Shown: piece by piece, positions 45,373 through 58,036 of the stretch
How positions within the stretch are numbered: the stretch's first letter is position 1
Layout: each line of letters opens with the position of its first letter
DNA from: an uncultured Bacilli bacterium
GTDB lineage: Bacteria; Bacillota_I; Bacilli_A; RFN20; CAG-826
Direction of reading: 5' to 3'
NCBI GenBank assembly: GCA_934140155.1
Contig: CAKPBC010000002.1
Span: forward strand, 62,001-126,000
Length of the DNA: 64,000 nt
The notes under the pieces: model-generated
Told to the model about the DNA's origin: nothing
Databases searched by the model: none
Seen by the model: the letters and a program-made list of their open reading frames with translations, nothing else
Made by a program: the position numbers and the translations under genes

Positions 45373-46044
45373 TTAGTTATTAAACATATTAATATGGAAT
45401 TTTTCTAATATTACTTTTGTTTTTTCTTCATCAATTTTTTGCATTTTTCTTATCTCTTGTTTTATTTTATCTACATTTAGCTTATTTAGTAAATAAGTAT
45501 GTTCATAAATATATTTTTCTAAATTATTATCTAACGTAAAATCTAGAGTCATCATAAATCTTAAGGCCCGTAATATTCTTAAAGGATCTTCGTTCATTCG
45601 AGTGTCAATATCACCAATAACACGAATAATTTTATTATGCAAATCATTTAATCCATTACAAAAATCATATATTTTACCTGTCTCATCCATATATAAAGCA
45701 TTTATAGTAAAGTCTCTTCTTTTATAATCTATTTGCATATCTTTAACAAATTCTATTTTTTGAGGATGACGACTATCAAGATATAAGTTTTCTTTTCTAA
45801 AAGATGTTATTTCAAGTTTTTTATTTTCATAGCGATATATGATTACTCCATATTTAGAAAAGGTATCATCATATTTTTCTAAAATGCTTTTTGTTTCGCT
45901 TGGTGATGCGTCAGTGGCAAAATCAAAATCAGTTAAATCTTTTTTCAATATAAAATCTCTTACAGTACCACCAACAGCATAAATATTGCATCCAATTAAT
46001 TTAAATTTGACATTTAATCTTTTAATAAGTTCTAATAAATCCAT
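45373..46044 (-). CDS. cca: Short CCA-adding enzyme/poly(A) polymerase-type nucleotidyltransferase
   Basis: The 223-residue protein has the class II nucleotidyltransferase head AVGGTVRDFILKKDLTDFDFAT (metal Asps in DFD), RRDFTINAL, and the neck EDPLRILRALRFM. It ends soon after the neck, where Bacillus CCA enzymes (about 400 residues) continue with body and tail domains that hold the tRNA elbow. No frame continuation is seen in the 40 bases before dnaD. It is either a minimal enzyme, needs a partner, or is truncated and decaying. cca near dapB is the Bacillus arrangement. Confidence 0.8.
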   Translation of the reverse strand: MDLLELIKRLNVKFKLIGCNIYAVGGTVRDFILKKDLTDFDFATDASPSETKSILEKYDDTFSKYGVIIYRYENKKLEITSFRKENLYLDSRHPQKIEFVKDMQIDYKRRDFTINALYMDETGKIYDFCNGLNDLHNKIIRVIGDIDTRMNEDPLRILRALRFMMTLDFTLDNNLEKYIYEHTYLLNKLNVDKIKQEIRKMQKIDEEKTKVILEKFHINMFNN

Positions 46045-46052
46045 GTAATCAC

Positions 46053-46694
46053 CTAAATGCTCGTTTTTAATCCTACAAAAGTATTAATTTTACTTAATGC
46101 TTTTTCTACTCCTTTAGCATATCCTACTTTATTATAGCATCTATGTGTGATTTCGATAGTTTCAAATTCATTATTTATTTCAATCACATGCTCATAAGCA
46201 AAAAAATCTACGCGCTTAGAAATAAAATTTAGTTTATTTTTATTTATCCCCTTAACTAAAGCAAGGCTAGTTCCACTTGGTTGATCGACTTTTGATTTAT
46301 GATGTTTATCAGTCACATAAATTAAACTACTATCTTTGCTTAATTGTTTGATAGTTTTTTTTAACACATTAATGCTACTTAAAAAATTATAGACAACATA
46401 TACACCAATATTAGCGTTTTTACTTTCTTTTTTGATGTAATCTAATTCACTTTTAGAAAAACCAGTTGTACCTATAATCATTGGTTTATGATATTTTAAA
46501 GCATAGGAAAATAGTCTTAAAGAAGATTTAGGATTTGAAAAATCGATAATTGCATCACAATTAATTAATGCTTCTATTGAAACATCCTGATTAAATTGAT
46601 CTAACAATTGAACAAATTCATGATTTTTAGATTTTAAATATGCATGTACTATACTTCCCATTTTTCCACTATAACCTTGTAAAATAAGTTTCAC
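46053..46694 (-). CDS. dapB: 4-hydroxy-tetrahydrodipicolinate reductase (short form)
   Basis: The 213-residue protein (usual 245-270) has the NAD(P)H-binding LQGYSGKMG, then IDFSNP, IIGTTGFS and the catalytic KHHKSKVDQPSGTS. It reduces HTPA toward meso-diaminopimelate and lysine. The same pathway supplies dipicolinate in spore formers. GTG 46694 is preferred, with GGGTGAT upstream. The usual stretch between the two domains is shortened. It is followed 8 bases later by cca. A hairpin with a possible -10 in its loop lies upstream. Confidence 0.9.
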   Translation of the reverse strand: MKLILQGYSGKMGSIVHAYLKSKNHEFVQLLDQFNQDVSIEALINCDAIIDFSNPKSSLRLFSYALKYHKPMIIGTTGFSKSELDYIKKESKNANIGVYVVYNFLSSINVLKKTIKQLSKDSSLIYVTDKHHKSKVDQPSGTSLALVKGINKNKLNFISKRVDFFAYEHVIEINNEFETIEITHRCYNKVGYAKGVEKALSKINTFVGLKTSI

Positions 46695-46743
46695 TATTAT
46701 CACCCTATAAAATCTATGCTAAATTAGATGATAAGATACAAAA

Positions 46744-46771
46744 AAAGAAGCCATTATACACAAGCTTCTTT
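46744..46771 (-). terminator. Second terminator-like hairpin between hup and dapB
   Basis: The 8-bp stem AAAGAAGC/GCTTCTTT with a 12-base loop is followed by Us on the minus strand. Its loop contains TATAAT (46753-46758), a possible dapB -10 with TTGATT 19 bases upstream. Confidence 0.6.
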
Positions 46772-46782
46772 CATATAAATCA

Positions 46783-46808
46783 AAGAAAAAAGGAGATATG
46801 CTCTCCTT
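46783..46808 (-). terminator. Terminator of hup
   Basis: The stem AAGGAGA/TCTCCTT with a 5-base loop (46790-46808) is followed by TTTTTTCTTT on the minus strand, 15 bases past the hup stop. Confidence 0.85.
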
Positions 46809-46822
46809 CTAACTACAATTAA

Positions 46823-47095
46823 TTATTGAATTTTGTCTTTCAATGCTTTTGCAGCTTTAAATCCAACGACTTTAGCTGCAGGAATTGTCATTTTTTCGCC
46901 TGTAGATGGGTTAACACCTTGACGAGGTTTACGATCTTTAACTTCAATAGTACCGAAACCAGCAACGCGAACTTCTTCGCCTTTTGCTAATGCTTCGACA
47001 ATACCATCAAAAAGAGCGTCAACTGCAATAGTAGCATCTTTTTTTGTTAAACGGGCTCTTTCTGCTACTAAATCTGCTAATTCGACTTTGTTCAT
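46823..47095 (-). CDS. hup: DNA-binding protein HU
   Basis: The 90-residue protein starts at ATG 47095 (MNKVELADLVAE) behind TGGAGG. It is a full-length HU with the beta-arm GFGTIEVKDRKPRQGVNPST and the following PAAKVVGFKAAKALKD. It is a nucleoid architectural protein, transcribed alone from a good promoter and followed by two hairpins. Confidence 0.97.
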   Translation of the reverse strand: MNKVELADLVAERARLTKKDATIAVDALFDGIVEALAKGEEVRVAGFGTIEVKDRKPRQGVNPSTGEKMTIPAAKVVGFKAAKALKDKIQ

Positions 47096-47124
47096 TGTTG
47101 AAACCTCCATTTATTCATATTTTT

Positions 47125-47153
47125 ATCATAATAACAAAAAGTGCAAATGTTAA
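47125..47153 (-). promoter_or_regulatory. Promoter of hup
   Basis: On the minus strand TTAACA and TATGAT are 17 bases apart, about 30 bases upstream of the start codon. Confidence 0.65.
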
Positions 47154-47276
47154 GTCTTGACTTTTTATGTTATTTATGTTTATACATATTTTTGACAAAA
47201 TAACGTGATATTATGCCTATTTTTTATTATTTTTTACAAAATAATTTTTAATCACTATTACAAAAATAAGAAATAA

Positions 47277-47939
47277 TTAGTTTTTATAAGCTTGTTTTAA
47301 ATTTATAGAAGAGAAATGAGTTAAGCCACTACCTTCAACAATAATAACATGAGACATATCATTACCATGAATGATTGGGTTTAATGCTTCATCTTTTCCA
47401 ATAAACATTTTGATTACTGGAGCTGGAGAATGAATACCAGCAGTGATTTGATTCATATATTCAATAGTCATATTTAAATCTAATCCAGAATGAATTCTTG
47501 TTAAGACAATTATTTCTATTTTTAATTCACTAGCAATATCAGCCAAATCCGCTAAAATCTTTTGCTTTAATTCCATTTTTTGAGCAATAGTCATTGATGT
47601 GTATTCATAATCTGTTGTCTTAGCTAGTAAATCTAGATAATCAATATAAACAACATCAAGATTATCTTTTGCCACTCTAATAGCGCTTTTAACCATTTCA
47701 AATCCCCAGTTATTGCAATCAATAACATCTAATTTGAATAATTCTTGGAACTTAAGTCCAAAGTGAGTTACTAATTTATTATAAATAATTGATTGGCAAT
47801 ATTCATAAGACATAAACATTACATTTTTGCCTGAACGAAGTTTTTCTGCACAGTCAAAGCAAGCAATTGTGCTTTTTCCCATGTCAGTTTTACCGCCTAA
47901 AACGGATACACTACCTTTAGATGTTTTAATAATTTCCAT
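47277..47939 (-). CDS. Stand-alone DnaB-helicase-like RecA-fold ATPase
   Basis: The 220-residue protein corresponds to the C-terminal ATPase domain of DnaB without its N-terminal domain or linker. It has Walker A GGKTDMGKST (16-25), a MFMSYEYCQSIIYNKL block equivalent to the SLEM region, Walker B VVYIDYLDLL, a final-strand IIVLTRIHSG, and late IIVEGS. Lys and Thr/Ser of the P-loop are kept. The SD AAGGGAG is good. It lies between gatB and hup, with no phage or plasmid genes. It may be a helicase-derived accessory ATPase or a mobile-element survivor; its role is unknown. Confidence 0.65.
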   Translation of the reverse strand: MEIIKTSKGSVSVLGGKTDMGKSTIACFDCAEKLRSGKNVMFMSYEYCQSIIYNKLVTHFGLKFQELFKLDVIDCNNWGFEMVKSAIRVAKDNLDVVYIDYLDLLAKTTDYEYTSMTIAQKMELKQKILADLADIASELKIEIIVLTRIHSGLDLNMTIEYMNQITAGIHSPAPVIKMFIGKDEALNPIIHGNDMSHVIIVEGSGLTHFSSINLKQAYKN

Positions 47940-47998
47940 ATTCGAAAATCTCCCTTGATAAATTTATTTTACTTTATTTTGTTATTTGTTACAAGTTA

Positions 47999-49426
47999 CT
48001 AACGTTTTTTCAATTCTGCAATAATTGTTTTAGACGTTAAAGCTGGATTGGCTTTACCATGTGATTTTTTCATTACTTGTCCAACTAAGAAGCCAACCGC
48101 ACGGTCTTTACCATTTTTATAATCTTCAATTGATTGCGGATTTTCATTTAAAACTTGTGTTACTAAATCAAGAATTGCACCTTCATCAGACATTTGAACA
48201 ATACCAAGTTTGTTAGCAACGTCAATTGGTGATTCATCAGATTCAACAATTCGAGCAAAGACATCTTTAGCTTGTTTTGATGAAATCTTTCCTTCTTCCA
48301 CTAATTTAACCATTTCTCCTAAATGTTTTGGAGATAATTTGATATTTAAAATGTTTAAATTGTTTTTATTTAAATAAGCTGCAACATCAACCATAACCCA
48401 GTTAACCAATAGTTTTGGATTCGCAGAACTCTTTAATGTTTCGTCAAAATAATTAGACATATCTTTATCCATTAAGATAGTATCAGCATCATATTCACTT
48501 AAACCTAAATCATTCATATATCTATTTTTCTTGCTTGACGCTAATTCTGGACAAGTATTAATAGCATTTTCAATAAATTCTTTACTTAATTTAATTGGGG
48601 TAATGTTTGGTTCAGTGAAGTACTTATAGTCAACTGCGTCAGTTTTCTTACGCATAAGAACTGTTTCTTTACGAATTTCATCAAAACGTCTTGTTTCTTG
48701 TTCAACAGGAATACCCGCTAAAAGAAGTTGTTGTTGACGAATAATTTCAAACTCAATAGCTTTTTCAACATTAGATAAAGAGTTTAAGTTTTTAATTTCA
48801 ACTTTTGTACCAAATTTTTCTTGACCAATTGGACGTAAGGAAATATTAACGTCGCAACGTAAAGATCCTTCTTCCATCTTGCCATCACTAACATTAGTGT
48901 ATTGAACAATTGAACGAATTTGTTCTACATATTTCATTGCTTCTTCACCACTTCTAATATTTGGGCGAGAAACAATTTCCACTAATGGAGTACCAGCACG
49001 GTTATAGTCAAGTAAAGAGTAATTAGATAAATGTAATTGTTTACAAGTATCTTCTTCCATATGAAGTCTTTCAATTTCAATTTGCTTTTCTTTGCCATCA
49101 ACTTTAATAGTGACATAACCATTTCTACCAATAGGACGTTTATCTTGTGTAATTTGGAATCCCTTTGGTAAATCACTATAGAAATAGTTTTTACGGTCAA
49201 ACCATAATTCATCATCTATCGTCATATGTAAAGCATTAGACACACGAATAGCGTTAATTACCGCTTGCTTATTTACCACTGGCATAGTACCAGGAAAAGC
49301 AATATCAAGAGGTTGTACTAAAGTATTTGGTTCCGCACCAAATAATACTGGTGCCGAAGAAAACATTTTAGATTTAGTTTTCATTTCAACGTGAATTTCA
49401 ATACCAATAACTGCTTCAAAATTCAT
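47999..49426 (-). CDS. gatB: Asp/Glu-tRNA amidotransferase subunit B
   Basis: The 475-residue GatB has IGIEIHVEMKTKSKMFSSAP, the cradle domain with FYSDLPKGFQITQ, IERLHMEEDT and DYNRAGTPLVEIVSRP, and the C-terminal tRNA-binding YqeY-like domain (about 330-475). GatCAB amidates misacylated Glu-tRNA-Gln and Asp-tRNA-Asn. The start is one base after the gatA stop, with AGAGAGGTG as SD. It is the last gene of gatC-gatA-gatB. Confidence 0.97.
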   Translation of the reverse strand: MNFEAVIGIEIHVEMKTKSKMFSSAPVLFGAEPNTLVQPLDIAFPGTMPVVNKQAVINAIRVSNALHMTIDDELWFDRKNYFYSDLPKGFQITQDKRPIGRNGYVTIKVDGKEKQIEIERLHMEEDTCKQLHLSNYSLLDYNRAGTPLVEIVSRPNIRSGEEAMKYVEQIRSIVQYTNVSDGKMEEGSLRCDVNISLRPIGQEKFGTKVEIKNLNSLSNVEKAIEFEIIRQQQLLLAGIPVEQETRRFDEIRKETVLMRKKTDAVDYKYFTEPNITPIKLSKEFIENAINTCPELASSKKNRYMNDLGLSEYDADTILMDKDMSNYFDETLKSSANPKLLVNWVMVDVAAYLNKNNLNILNIKLSPKHLGEMVKLVEEGKISSKQAKDVFARIVESDESPIDVANKLGIVQMSDEGAILDLVTQVLNENPQSIEDYKNGKDRAVGFLVGQVMKKSHGKANPALTSKTIIAELKKR

Positions 49427-49427
49427 A

Positions 49428-50885
49428 TTATTTCACCTCTCTAGCGGACATATTAGCTAGTCCTACAATATTTTCAATTGCTTTAGCAACATTAAATACC
49501 TTAGCTTCTTCAAACGCTCTACCCATCACATTAGCGCCAAATGGCATATTATCTTCTTTACCAATTGGTAAAGTCAAAGAAGGTAATCCAGCAAAGTTAC
49601 CTAAAACTAAAATATTATCGGCAATTAAGTAGTTATTTGATAAACGATCGGAACTATCACTAAATTTAGGAGCAATGCTTGGAGCAGCAGGGACATAAAT
49701 AAAGTCATAATCACTTAATATTTCATTCGTGCGATTAACAATTAAACGACGAGCTTTTTGCGCACGTAAGAATAAGTCATTTTGATTTTCACGCATCAAA
49801 GCGAAACTACCAATAATAAATCTTCTTCTAATTAATTCACAGAATCCTTTAGTTCTTGCTTTAATCATTACATCGGTATATGTATCAGCTTCATAACGTG
49901 GTCCAAATTTAATACCATCAAGATTAGCGTTATTACTTGTTGCTTCCGCACAAGAAATAACCATGTATGTTGGGTAAATTGATTCAAGTAATTTCATAGA
50001 GAAATCTACATATTCCACAATAGCGCCTTGTTTTTCTAATTCTTTAATTGTATTGTTAAATGCTTCTAAAACATATTTATCGTCAATTGAGTCCACTACT
50101 TCGCGTAAAACAGCAATTTTAACGCCTTTAATAGGATTATTAATATTTTTAGTATAATCTTCTACTGGCTTAGTAGAACTTGTGGCATCATGATTATCAC
50201 GTCCTGCTAAAAGCGATAATGATAAGGCACTATCTTCTACTGAACGAGTAAAGTAAGCAACGTGATCAAGAGAAGGAGCAAATGGGAATAAACCAAATCT
50301 TGAGATTCTTCCCCATGTTGGTTTAAAACCAACTAGACCAGCATAAGAGGCCGGTTTTCTTACTGAGTCACCAGTATCTGATCCTAAAGCAAATGGTGCA
50401 ATAGCATTACTTACCATCGCAGCACTTCCACAACTAGAACCACCTACTAAACGAGTATGAGATGGATCATAAGGGTTATATGTTATTCCTTTATGTCCCG
50501 TTGTACCAGTTCCACCCATTGCTAATTCATCAAGTGTTGTTTTAGCAATTGGCACTGCATGAGCATCTAATAATTTTTGAACGACAGTAGCGTTAAACAC
50601 TGGAACATAGTCACGTAAGATTTCGCTACTTCCTGTTGTTAATATTCCTTTAGTAGAGAAGTTATCTTTAATACCTACTGGTATTCCCCAAAATATATTA
50701 TCAACTTCTGGCTCTTTTAAATTTGATGCAATTTCAATGGCTTCTTTTTCTAAAATAGTTTCAAAAGCATTGTTATTATCTTCTTTTGCTCTTTTAATTG
50801 CTTCCAAAGTTAATTCAAGTGGTGTAACTTTTTTATCCACTAATGCTTGGTGCATTTCTTTAATTGTCAAATCTAAGTAACTCAT
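49428..50885 (-). CDS. gatA: Asp/Glu-tRNA amidotransferase subunit A
   Basis: The 485-residue amidase-signature enzyme releases ammonia from glutamine for transamidation on GatB. It has VGIKDNF (catalytic Lys), the glycine/serine core GGSSCGSAAMVSNAI and LGSDTGDSVRKPASYAG, which hold the Ser-cisSer-Lys triad. The start overlaps the gatC stop by one base (TAATG). Confidence 0.97.
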   Translation of the reverse strand: MSYLDLTIKEMHQALVDKKVTPLELTLEAIKRAKEDNNNAFETILEKEAIEIASNLKEPEVDNIFWGIPVGIKDNFSTKGILTTGSSEILRDYVPVFNATVVQKLLDAHAVPIAKTTLDELAMGGTGTTGHKGITYNPYDPSHTRLVGGSSCGSAAMVSNAIAPFALGSDTGDSVRKPASYAGLVGFKPTWGRISRFGLFPFAPSLDHVAYFTRSVEDSALSLSLLAGRDNHDATSSTKPVEDYTKNINNPIKGVKIAVLREVVDSIDDKYVLEAFNNTIKELEKQGAIVEYVDFSMKLLESIYPTYMVISCAEATSNNANLDGIKFGPRYEADTYTDVMIKARTKGFCELIRRRFIIGSFALMRENQNDLFLRAQKARRLIVNRTNEILSDYDFIYVPAAPSIAPKFSDSSDRLSNNYLIADNILVLGNFAGLPSLTLPIGKEDNMPFGANVMGRAFEEAKVFNVAKAIENIVGLANMSAREVK

Positions 50886-51181
50886 TATCCCACCACCTTT
50901 GGAAGTTTAATTTGTCCATCTAAGACATCTTTAGCATTAGCTAAAACTTCTTCTTTGGTTAATGGAGTTTCCGCAACATCTTCTCTTAAATAATCAGTTG
51001 TAACATTAAAAGGAAATGTCATTGGTTCAACTTCATCAACACCATCAATTTCTCCAATTAAATTCATTTGCTTAATAATAATTTCAAACTCTTTTTCTAG
51101 TGTTTCATATTGTTCATCAGACATATCAAACATTAGACGTATAGCGGCATCTTTTAAAACTTCACGATTTACTTCTTTCAT
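50885..51181 (-). CDS. gatC: Asp/Glu-tRNA amidotransferase subunit C
   Basis: The 98-residue protein starts at ATG 51181 (MKEVNREVLKDAA) behind GGTTGGTG. Its helical N-terminus and the VEPMTFPFNVTTDYLREDV segment match GatC, which wraps around and stabilises GatA-GatB. It lies 13 bases after ligA, so pcrA-ligA-gatCAB is probably one operon. Confidence 0.92.
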   Translation of the reverse strand: MKEVNREVLKDAAIRLMFDMSDEQYETLEKEFEIIIKQMNLIGEIDGVDEVEPMTFPFNVTTDYLREDVAETPLTKEEVLANAKDVLDGQIKLPKVVG

Positions 51182-51194
51182 AATTTCACCAACC

Positions 51195-55407
<4,213 letters not shown>

Positions 55408-55434
55408 TTTTATCACCAAAACTTCGGTTATTAT

Positions 55435-55457
55435 TTTAGCATATTTATTATGCTAAA
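55435..55457. repeat. 9-bp inverted repeat upstream of pcrA
   Basis: TTTAGCATA and TATGCTAAA are separated by TTTAT. There is no U-tract. It is centred about 40 bases before the pcrA start, in the only space for its promoter, so it may be an operator. It does not look like a LexA box. Confidence 0.55.
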
Positions 55458-55492
55458 TAAATGAGAAATAGAAACTTTTAAATGAAACTTTT

Positions 55493-55891
55493 TTAATCAA
55501 ATAATAAGTTAGAAATCTCATTAACACCAACATAATTGTTACTCACTTTGTGATTTTCAATTTCTAACAAAGTAGGAAAGCCAGTAATCACAATATCTTG
55601 ATAATTAGTTACACCAATATTAATAGAGCGATCATAACCATAATTAAATTTATTTGAAGGAATTACCAAATAAAAACCATCATTATTTAAAGCATAAGTT
55701 ACAATATGATTTTTGAGCGAATCGCAAGAAGTACATCCATCCATATAAAAATAAAAATATCCTGTATTATAATCAAAAACGTTTTCAAATTGTACATAAA
55801 TTTCACTTTCATTACGCGTTATAGATACACTTTCTTCAATATGACAAGAAGTTAATAAAGTTAATATTACTAAGTTAATAATCTTTTTCAT
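55493..55891 (-). CDS. Thioredoxin-like lipoprotein
   Basis: The 132-residue precursor starts at ATG 55891 (SD GGGTGAT), with signal MKKIINLVILTLLTSC and Cys16 as lipid anchor. YFYMDGCTSCDSLKNHI carries a CxxC redox motif, and ITGFPTLLEIENHK matches the cis-Pro strand of the thioredoxin fold. An extracytoplasmic thiol-disulfide role is inferred. It lies between pcrA and a divergent membrane-protein gene. Confidence 0.75.
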   Translation of the reverse strand: MKKIINLVILTLLTSCHIEESVSITRNESEIYVQFENVFDYNTGYFYFYMDGCTSCDSLKNHIVTYALNNDGFYLVIPSNKFNYGYDRSINIGVTNYQDIVITGFPTLLEIENHKVSNNYVGVNEISNLLFD

Positions 55892-55989
55892 AAAAATCAC
55901 CCATTAATAATATAAAAACAAATTATGTCGAATTCGCCAAAAAAATGTATTGTAAAGTAAAAATGTGTTAAACTTAGATAGGTGAGAAA

Positions 55990-56868
55990 ATGAAAAAAAG
56001 CAAAGCCATTTCTAACTTAACTTTTATTGCATTAATGTCCGCGATTAATGTTATTTTTGCTTTATTAATGACTTTTCTACCAGTATTGTCAGTCTTACTT
56101 TATTTAATGCTACCTTATATAACCACAATGGTAATACTTGTTTGTCAAAAAAAATATTATCCTATTTACTTTATTGCTTCCATTTTTTTATCGTTTATTA
56201 TCAATTTACAAGGCATTGAATATACCATTTTCACTTTAATACCTTCTTTAATAACTGGAACAGTATTTGGTATATGTATTGAAAAAAAGGTAAATATTGG
56301 TATTACAATTATCATTTCTAGTTTTTGCCAATTTGTCTTTTCTATTGCTACCATTCCTTTAATAAATCTCATTTACACCAATGATAATCACTCTATTTTA
56401 GAAGTGTTTAAAACAATTCTAGGTGAAAACAAAGAATTTTTATTATACAAACTATTTTTACCAATTAACTATGTTGTGGCATTAGCACAAAATATTATTA
56501 GTTTTCTTCTTATTTCTTCAAGTATTACTCGTTTCAAAGTGGAAATTATTACTAAAAATAGTAATCAATTAGCTTATTCTTGTACTTGCATTATTCTAAG
56601 TATATTAACAGTTTTATCCGCTTTATTCTTTGATGATTTAATGTATTTAATTTTATCTATGTGCATTAGTCTTATGTCATTAATAGTTTTAGATTTGTTT
56701 GAGAATAAAACTATTGGGATATTGATTACATCAATTAGCATAGTTGGTTTCATCATCTTATTTGTTATTTTTGCTAAAATAAATAGTCTATTAGTACCAT
56801 TAGCCATGTTATTTCCAATTGTCGTTATTTCAACATATAAATTTTTTATTCTTGTTAACAAAAAATAA
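55990..56868 (+). CDS. Polytopic membrane protein (DUF2232 or ECF S-component-like)
   Basis: The 292-residue protein has about eight hydrophobic segments and little soluble sequence. The N-terminus (SNLTFIALMSAINVIFALLM, then FLPVLSVLLYLMLPYI) resembles both DUF2232 proteins and ECF-transporter S-components, and PSLITGTVFGICIEKK fits either. No ECF ATPase is adjacent. The SD is TAGGTGAG. Substrate or function cannot be assigned. Confidence 0.6.
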   Translation: MKKSKAISNLTFIALMSAINVIFALLMTFLPVLSVLLYLMLPYITTMVILVCQKKYYPIYFIASIFLSFIINLQGIEYTIFTLIPSLITGTVFGICIEKKVNIGITIIISSFCQFVFSIATIPLINLIYTNDNHSILEVFKTILGENKEFLLYKLFLPINYVVALAQNIISFLLISSSITRFKVEIITKNSNQLAYSCTCIILSILTVLSALFFDDLMYLILSMCISLMSLIVLDLFENKTIGILITSISIVGFIILFVIFAKINSLLVPLAMLFPIVVISTYKFFILVNKK

Positions 56869-56883
56869 GCAAAATGTTACAAT
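56855..56883 (+). promoter_or_regulatory. Promoter of the two small membrane-protein genes
   Basis: TTAACA and TACAAT are 17 bases apart with a TG one base before the -10 (extended). The -35 overlaps the end of the preceding gene. Confidence 0.65.
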
Positions 56884-56908
56884 AAATTAGTAAAAGGAGT
56901 GTGGTAAT

Positions 56909-57283
56909 ATGCTATCAATTCTTAAGACATTTGGTCTTGGTTTACTCTATACTTTATTATCTCCTTTTATTGCACTTATTTTGGTTTTATATTTCATTTA
57001 TACTTTTCTTGCTTTTATTATTATGTTTCTTATAAACATCTTTAAATTTTTTAAAGGAAAAAGTATCACCGATAAACTTCCTATTGATGTTGAAGCAGAA
57101 AAAATATTACTAGCTCAAGAACAATACGAAGCAAAACTTAAAGAGGCTATTATTAATAATCAATTAAATGTCGTTTCTACTCCTAATAATGTAACAACTA
57201 ATAATAACACTTCTATTCCACCAGTAAATAATGAAACCAATAACACTTCTAATGAATTAGAAGGCGGTGATAATCATGATTGA
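56909..57283 (+). CDS. Small membrane protein with Asn-rich tail
   Basis: The 124-residue protein has two N-terminal membrane helices (about 4-27 and 30-46), a basic stretch, a short helix with EAEKILLAQEQYEAKLKEA, and a low-complexity Asn/Thr/Ser tail ending in acidic residues. I recognise no family. The SD AAGGAGTGTGG and its own promoter support expression. It is coupled to the next gene by an 8-base overlap. Confidence 0.65.
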   Translation: MLSILKTFGLGLLYTLLSPFIALILVLYFIYTFLAFIIMFLINIFKFFKGKSITDKLPIDVEAEKILLAQEQYEAKLKEAIINNQLNVVSTPNNVTTNNNTSIPPVNNETNNTSNELEGGDNHD

Positions 57284-57911
57284 TCTTATTAAATTAACAG
57301 AAAACGATAAAAGAATTCTTATTGTCGTTTTTCTAGCTATCATTATTATCTTCTTGTTTATCGGATTTATTGTTAATTTGGTTAAGCGAATTATGGCTAA
57401 ACAAGGCAAAGCTGTTGATACATATATGTATAATGTTGTCAAAGCTAAATTAGTCACTACTCCGCATCAATTTAGAAAAGTATCAGAAAAAAAGAATATG
57501 ATTATGTTCTATAAAAAGATACGCCTACCATTTGTTCTTATTTTGATTGGGTTTGCTATTTTAGTTCAATACATGATTATTGCTCATACATCAAATTTAG
57601 CATTCTATTTTTCTAAAGAGCATGGTATTAATAGTTTATTTTACCATTGGGATTGGGGTAGCGTTGAAAAAGCCACTCTTCTTGGAATTAAAACATTTAT
57701 TCCTTCAACATGGCCAGAATTAATTTGGAAGCCAACATTTGTGTTTGATCATCAAGCAATTACCGCTTACTTATCATTCCCTTGCTTTGTGGTTGGTGGT
57801 ATTCTTTATATTCATCAATTAGTGGCTTATATTTCTCGTCAATTACGTGCAAGACAATTATCAATATCCGTATTCCAAAAAAGTCTTACACCTGAACAAA
57901 CAAGTTTATAG
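57276..57911 (+). CDS. Membrane protein of unknown function, partner of the preceding gene
   Basis: The 211-residue protein starts at ATG 57276 with GGCGGTGAT upstream. It has three membrane helices (near 17-37, 82-104 and 168-190) and an extracytoplasmic loop rich in Trp/Phe/His (HWDWGS, STWPELIWKP). No family is recognised. Its stop codon lies inside the 8-bp target duplication of the ISL3 element, and its natural terminator now lies beyond the element, at 59483-59509. The coding region itself is intact. Confidence 0.7.
   Translation: MIDLIKLTENDKRILIVVFLAIIIIFLFIGFIVNLVKRIMAKQGKAVDTYMYNVVKAKLVTTPHQFRKVSEKKNMIMFYKKIRLPFVLILIGFAILVQYMIIAHTSNLAFYFSKEHGINSLFYHWDWGSVEKATLLGIKTFIPSTWPELIWKPTFVFDHQAITAYLSFPCFVVGGILYIHQLVAYISRQLRARQLSISVFQKSLTPEQTSL
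57904..57911. repeat. Left 8-bp target duplication of the IS element
   Basis: GTTTATAG here is repeated exactly at 59473-59480, immediately outside the other end of the element. Eight bases is the typical ISL3-family duplication. Confidence 0.93.
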
Positions 57912-58008
57912 GGTGCTTTAAACTTCCGCGGGGTTGATGTTGTCGAAAACGACAAAAATCACGGGGTTTAAGTACTAAAAAAATCCTCTTTAAAGATCAA
58001 CGGGGTGC

Positions 58009-58036
58009 AAAGAGACATTAATTTGTCTCTTTTTTA
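58009..58036 (+). terminator. Terminator inside the IS, facing inward transcription
   Basis: The 9-bp stem AAAGAGACA/TGTCTCTTT (58009-58032) plus Us on the plus strand stops transcripts entering from the left. On the minus strand it overlaps the transposase stop. Such inward-facing hairpins protect an IS from activation by read-through. Confidence 0.8.

Noticed and set aside
47277..47939. RadA or circadian KaiC instead of DnaB-like ATPase
   Set aside because: No zinc finger or Lon-like domain (RadA) and only one short ATPase domain; the order of motifs fits DnaB better, though the call stays tentative.
57941..57954. TGTCG-AAAA-CGACA hairpin inside the left IS end as a terminator
   Set aside because: Only a 5-bp stem and no U-tract in either direction (AAATCACGG follows); more likely part of the IS end structure.
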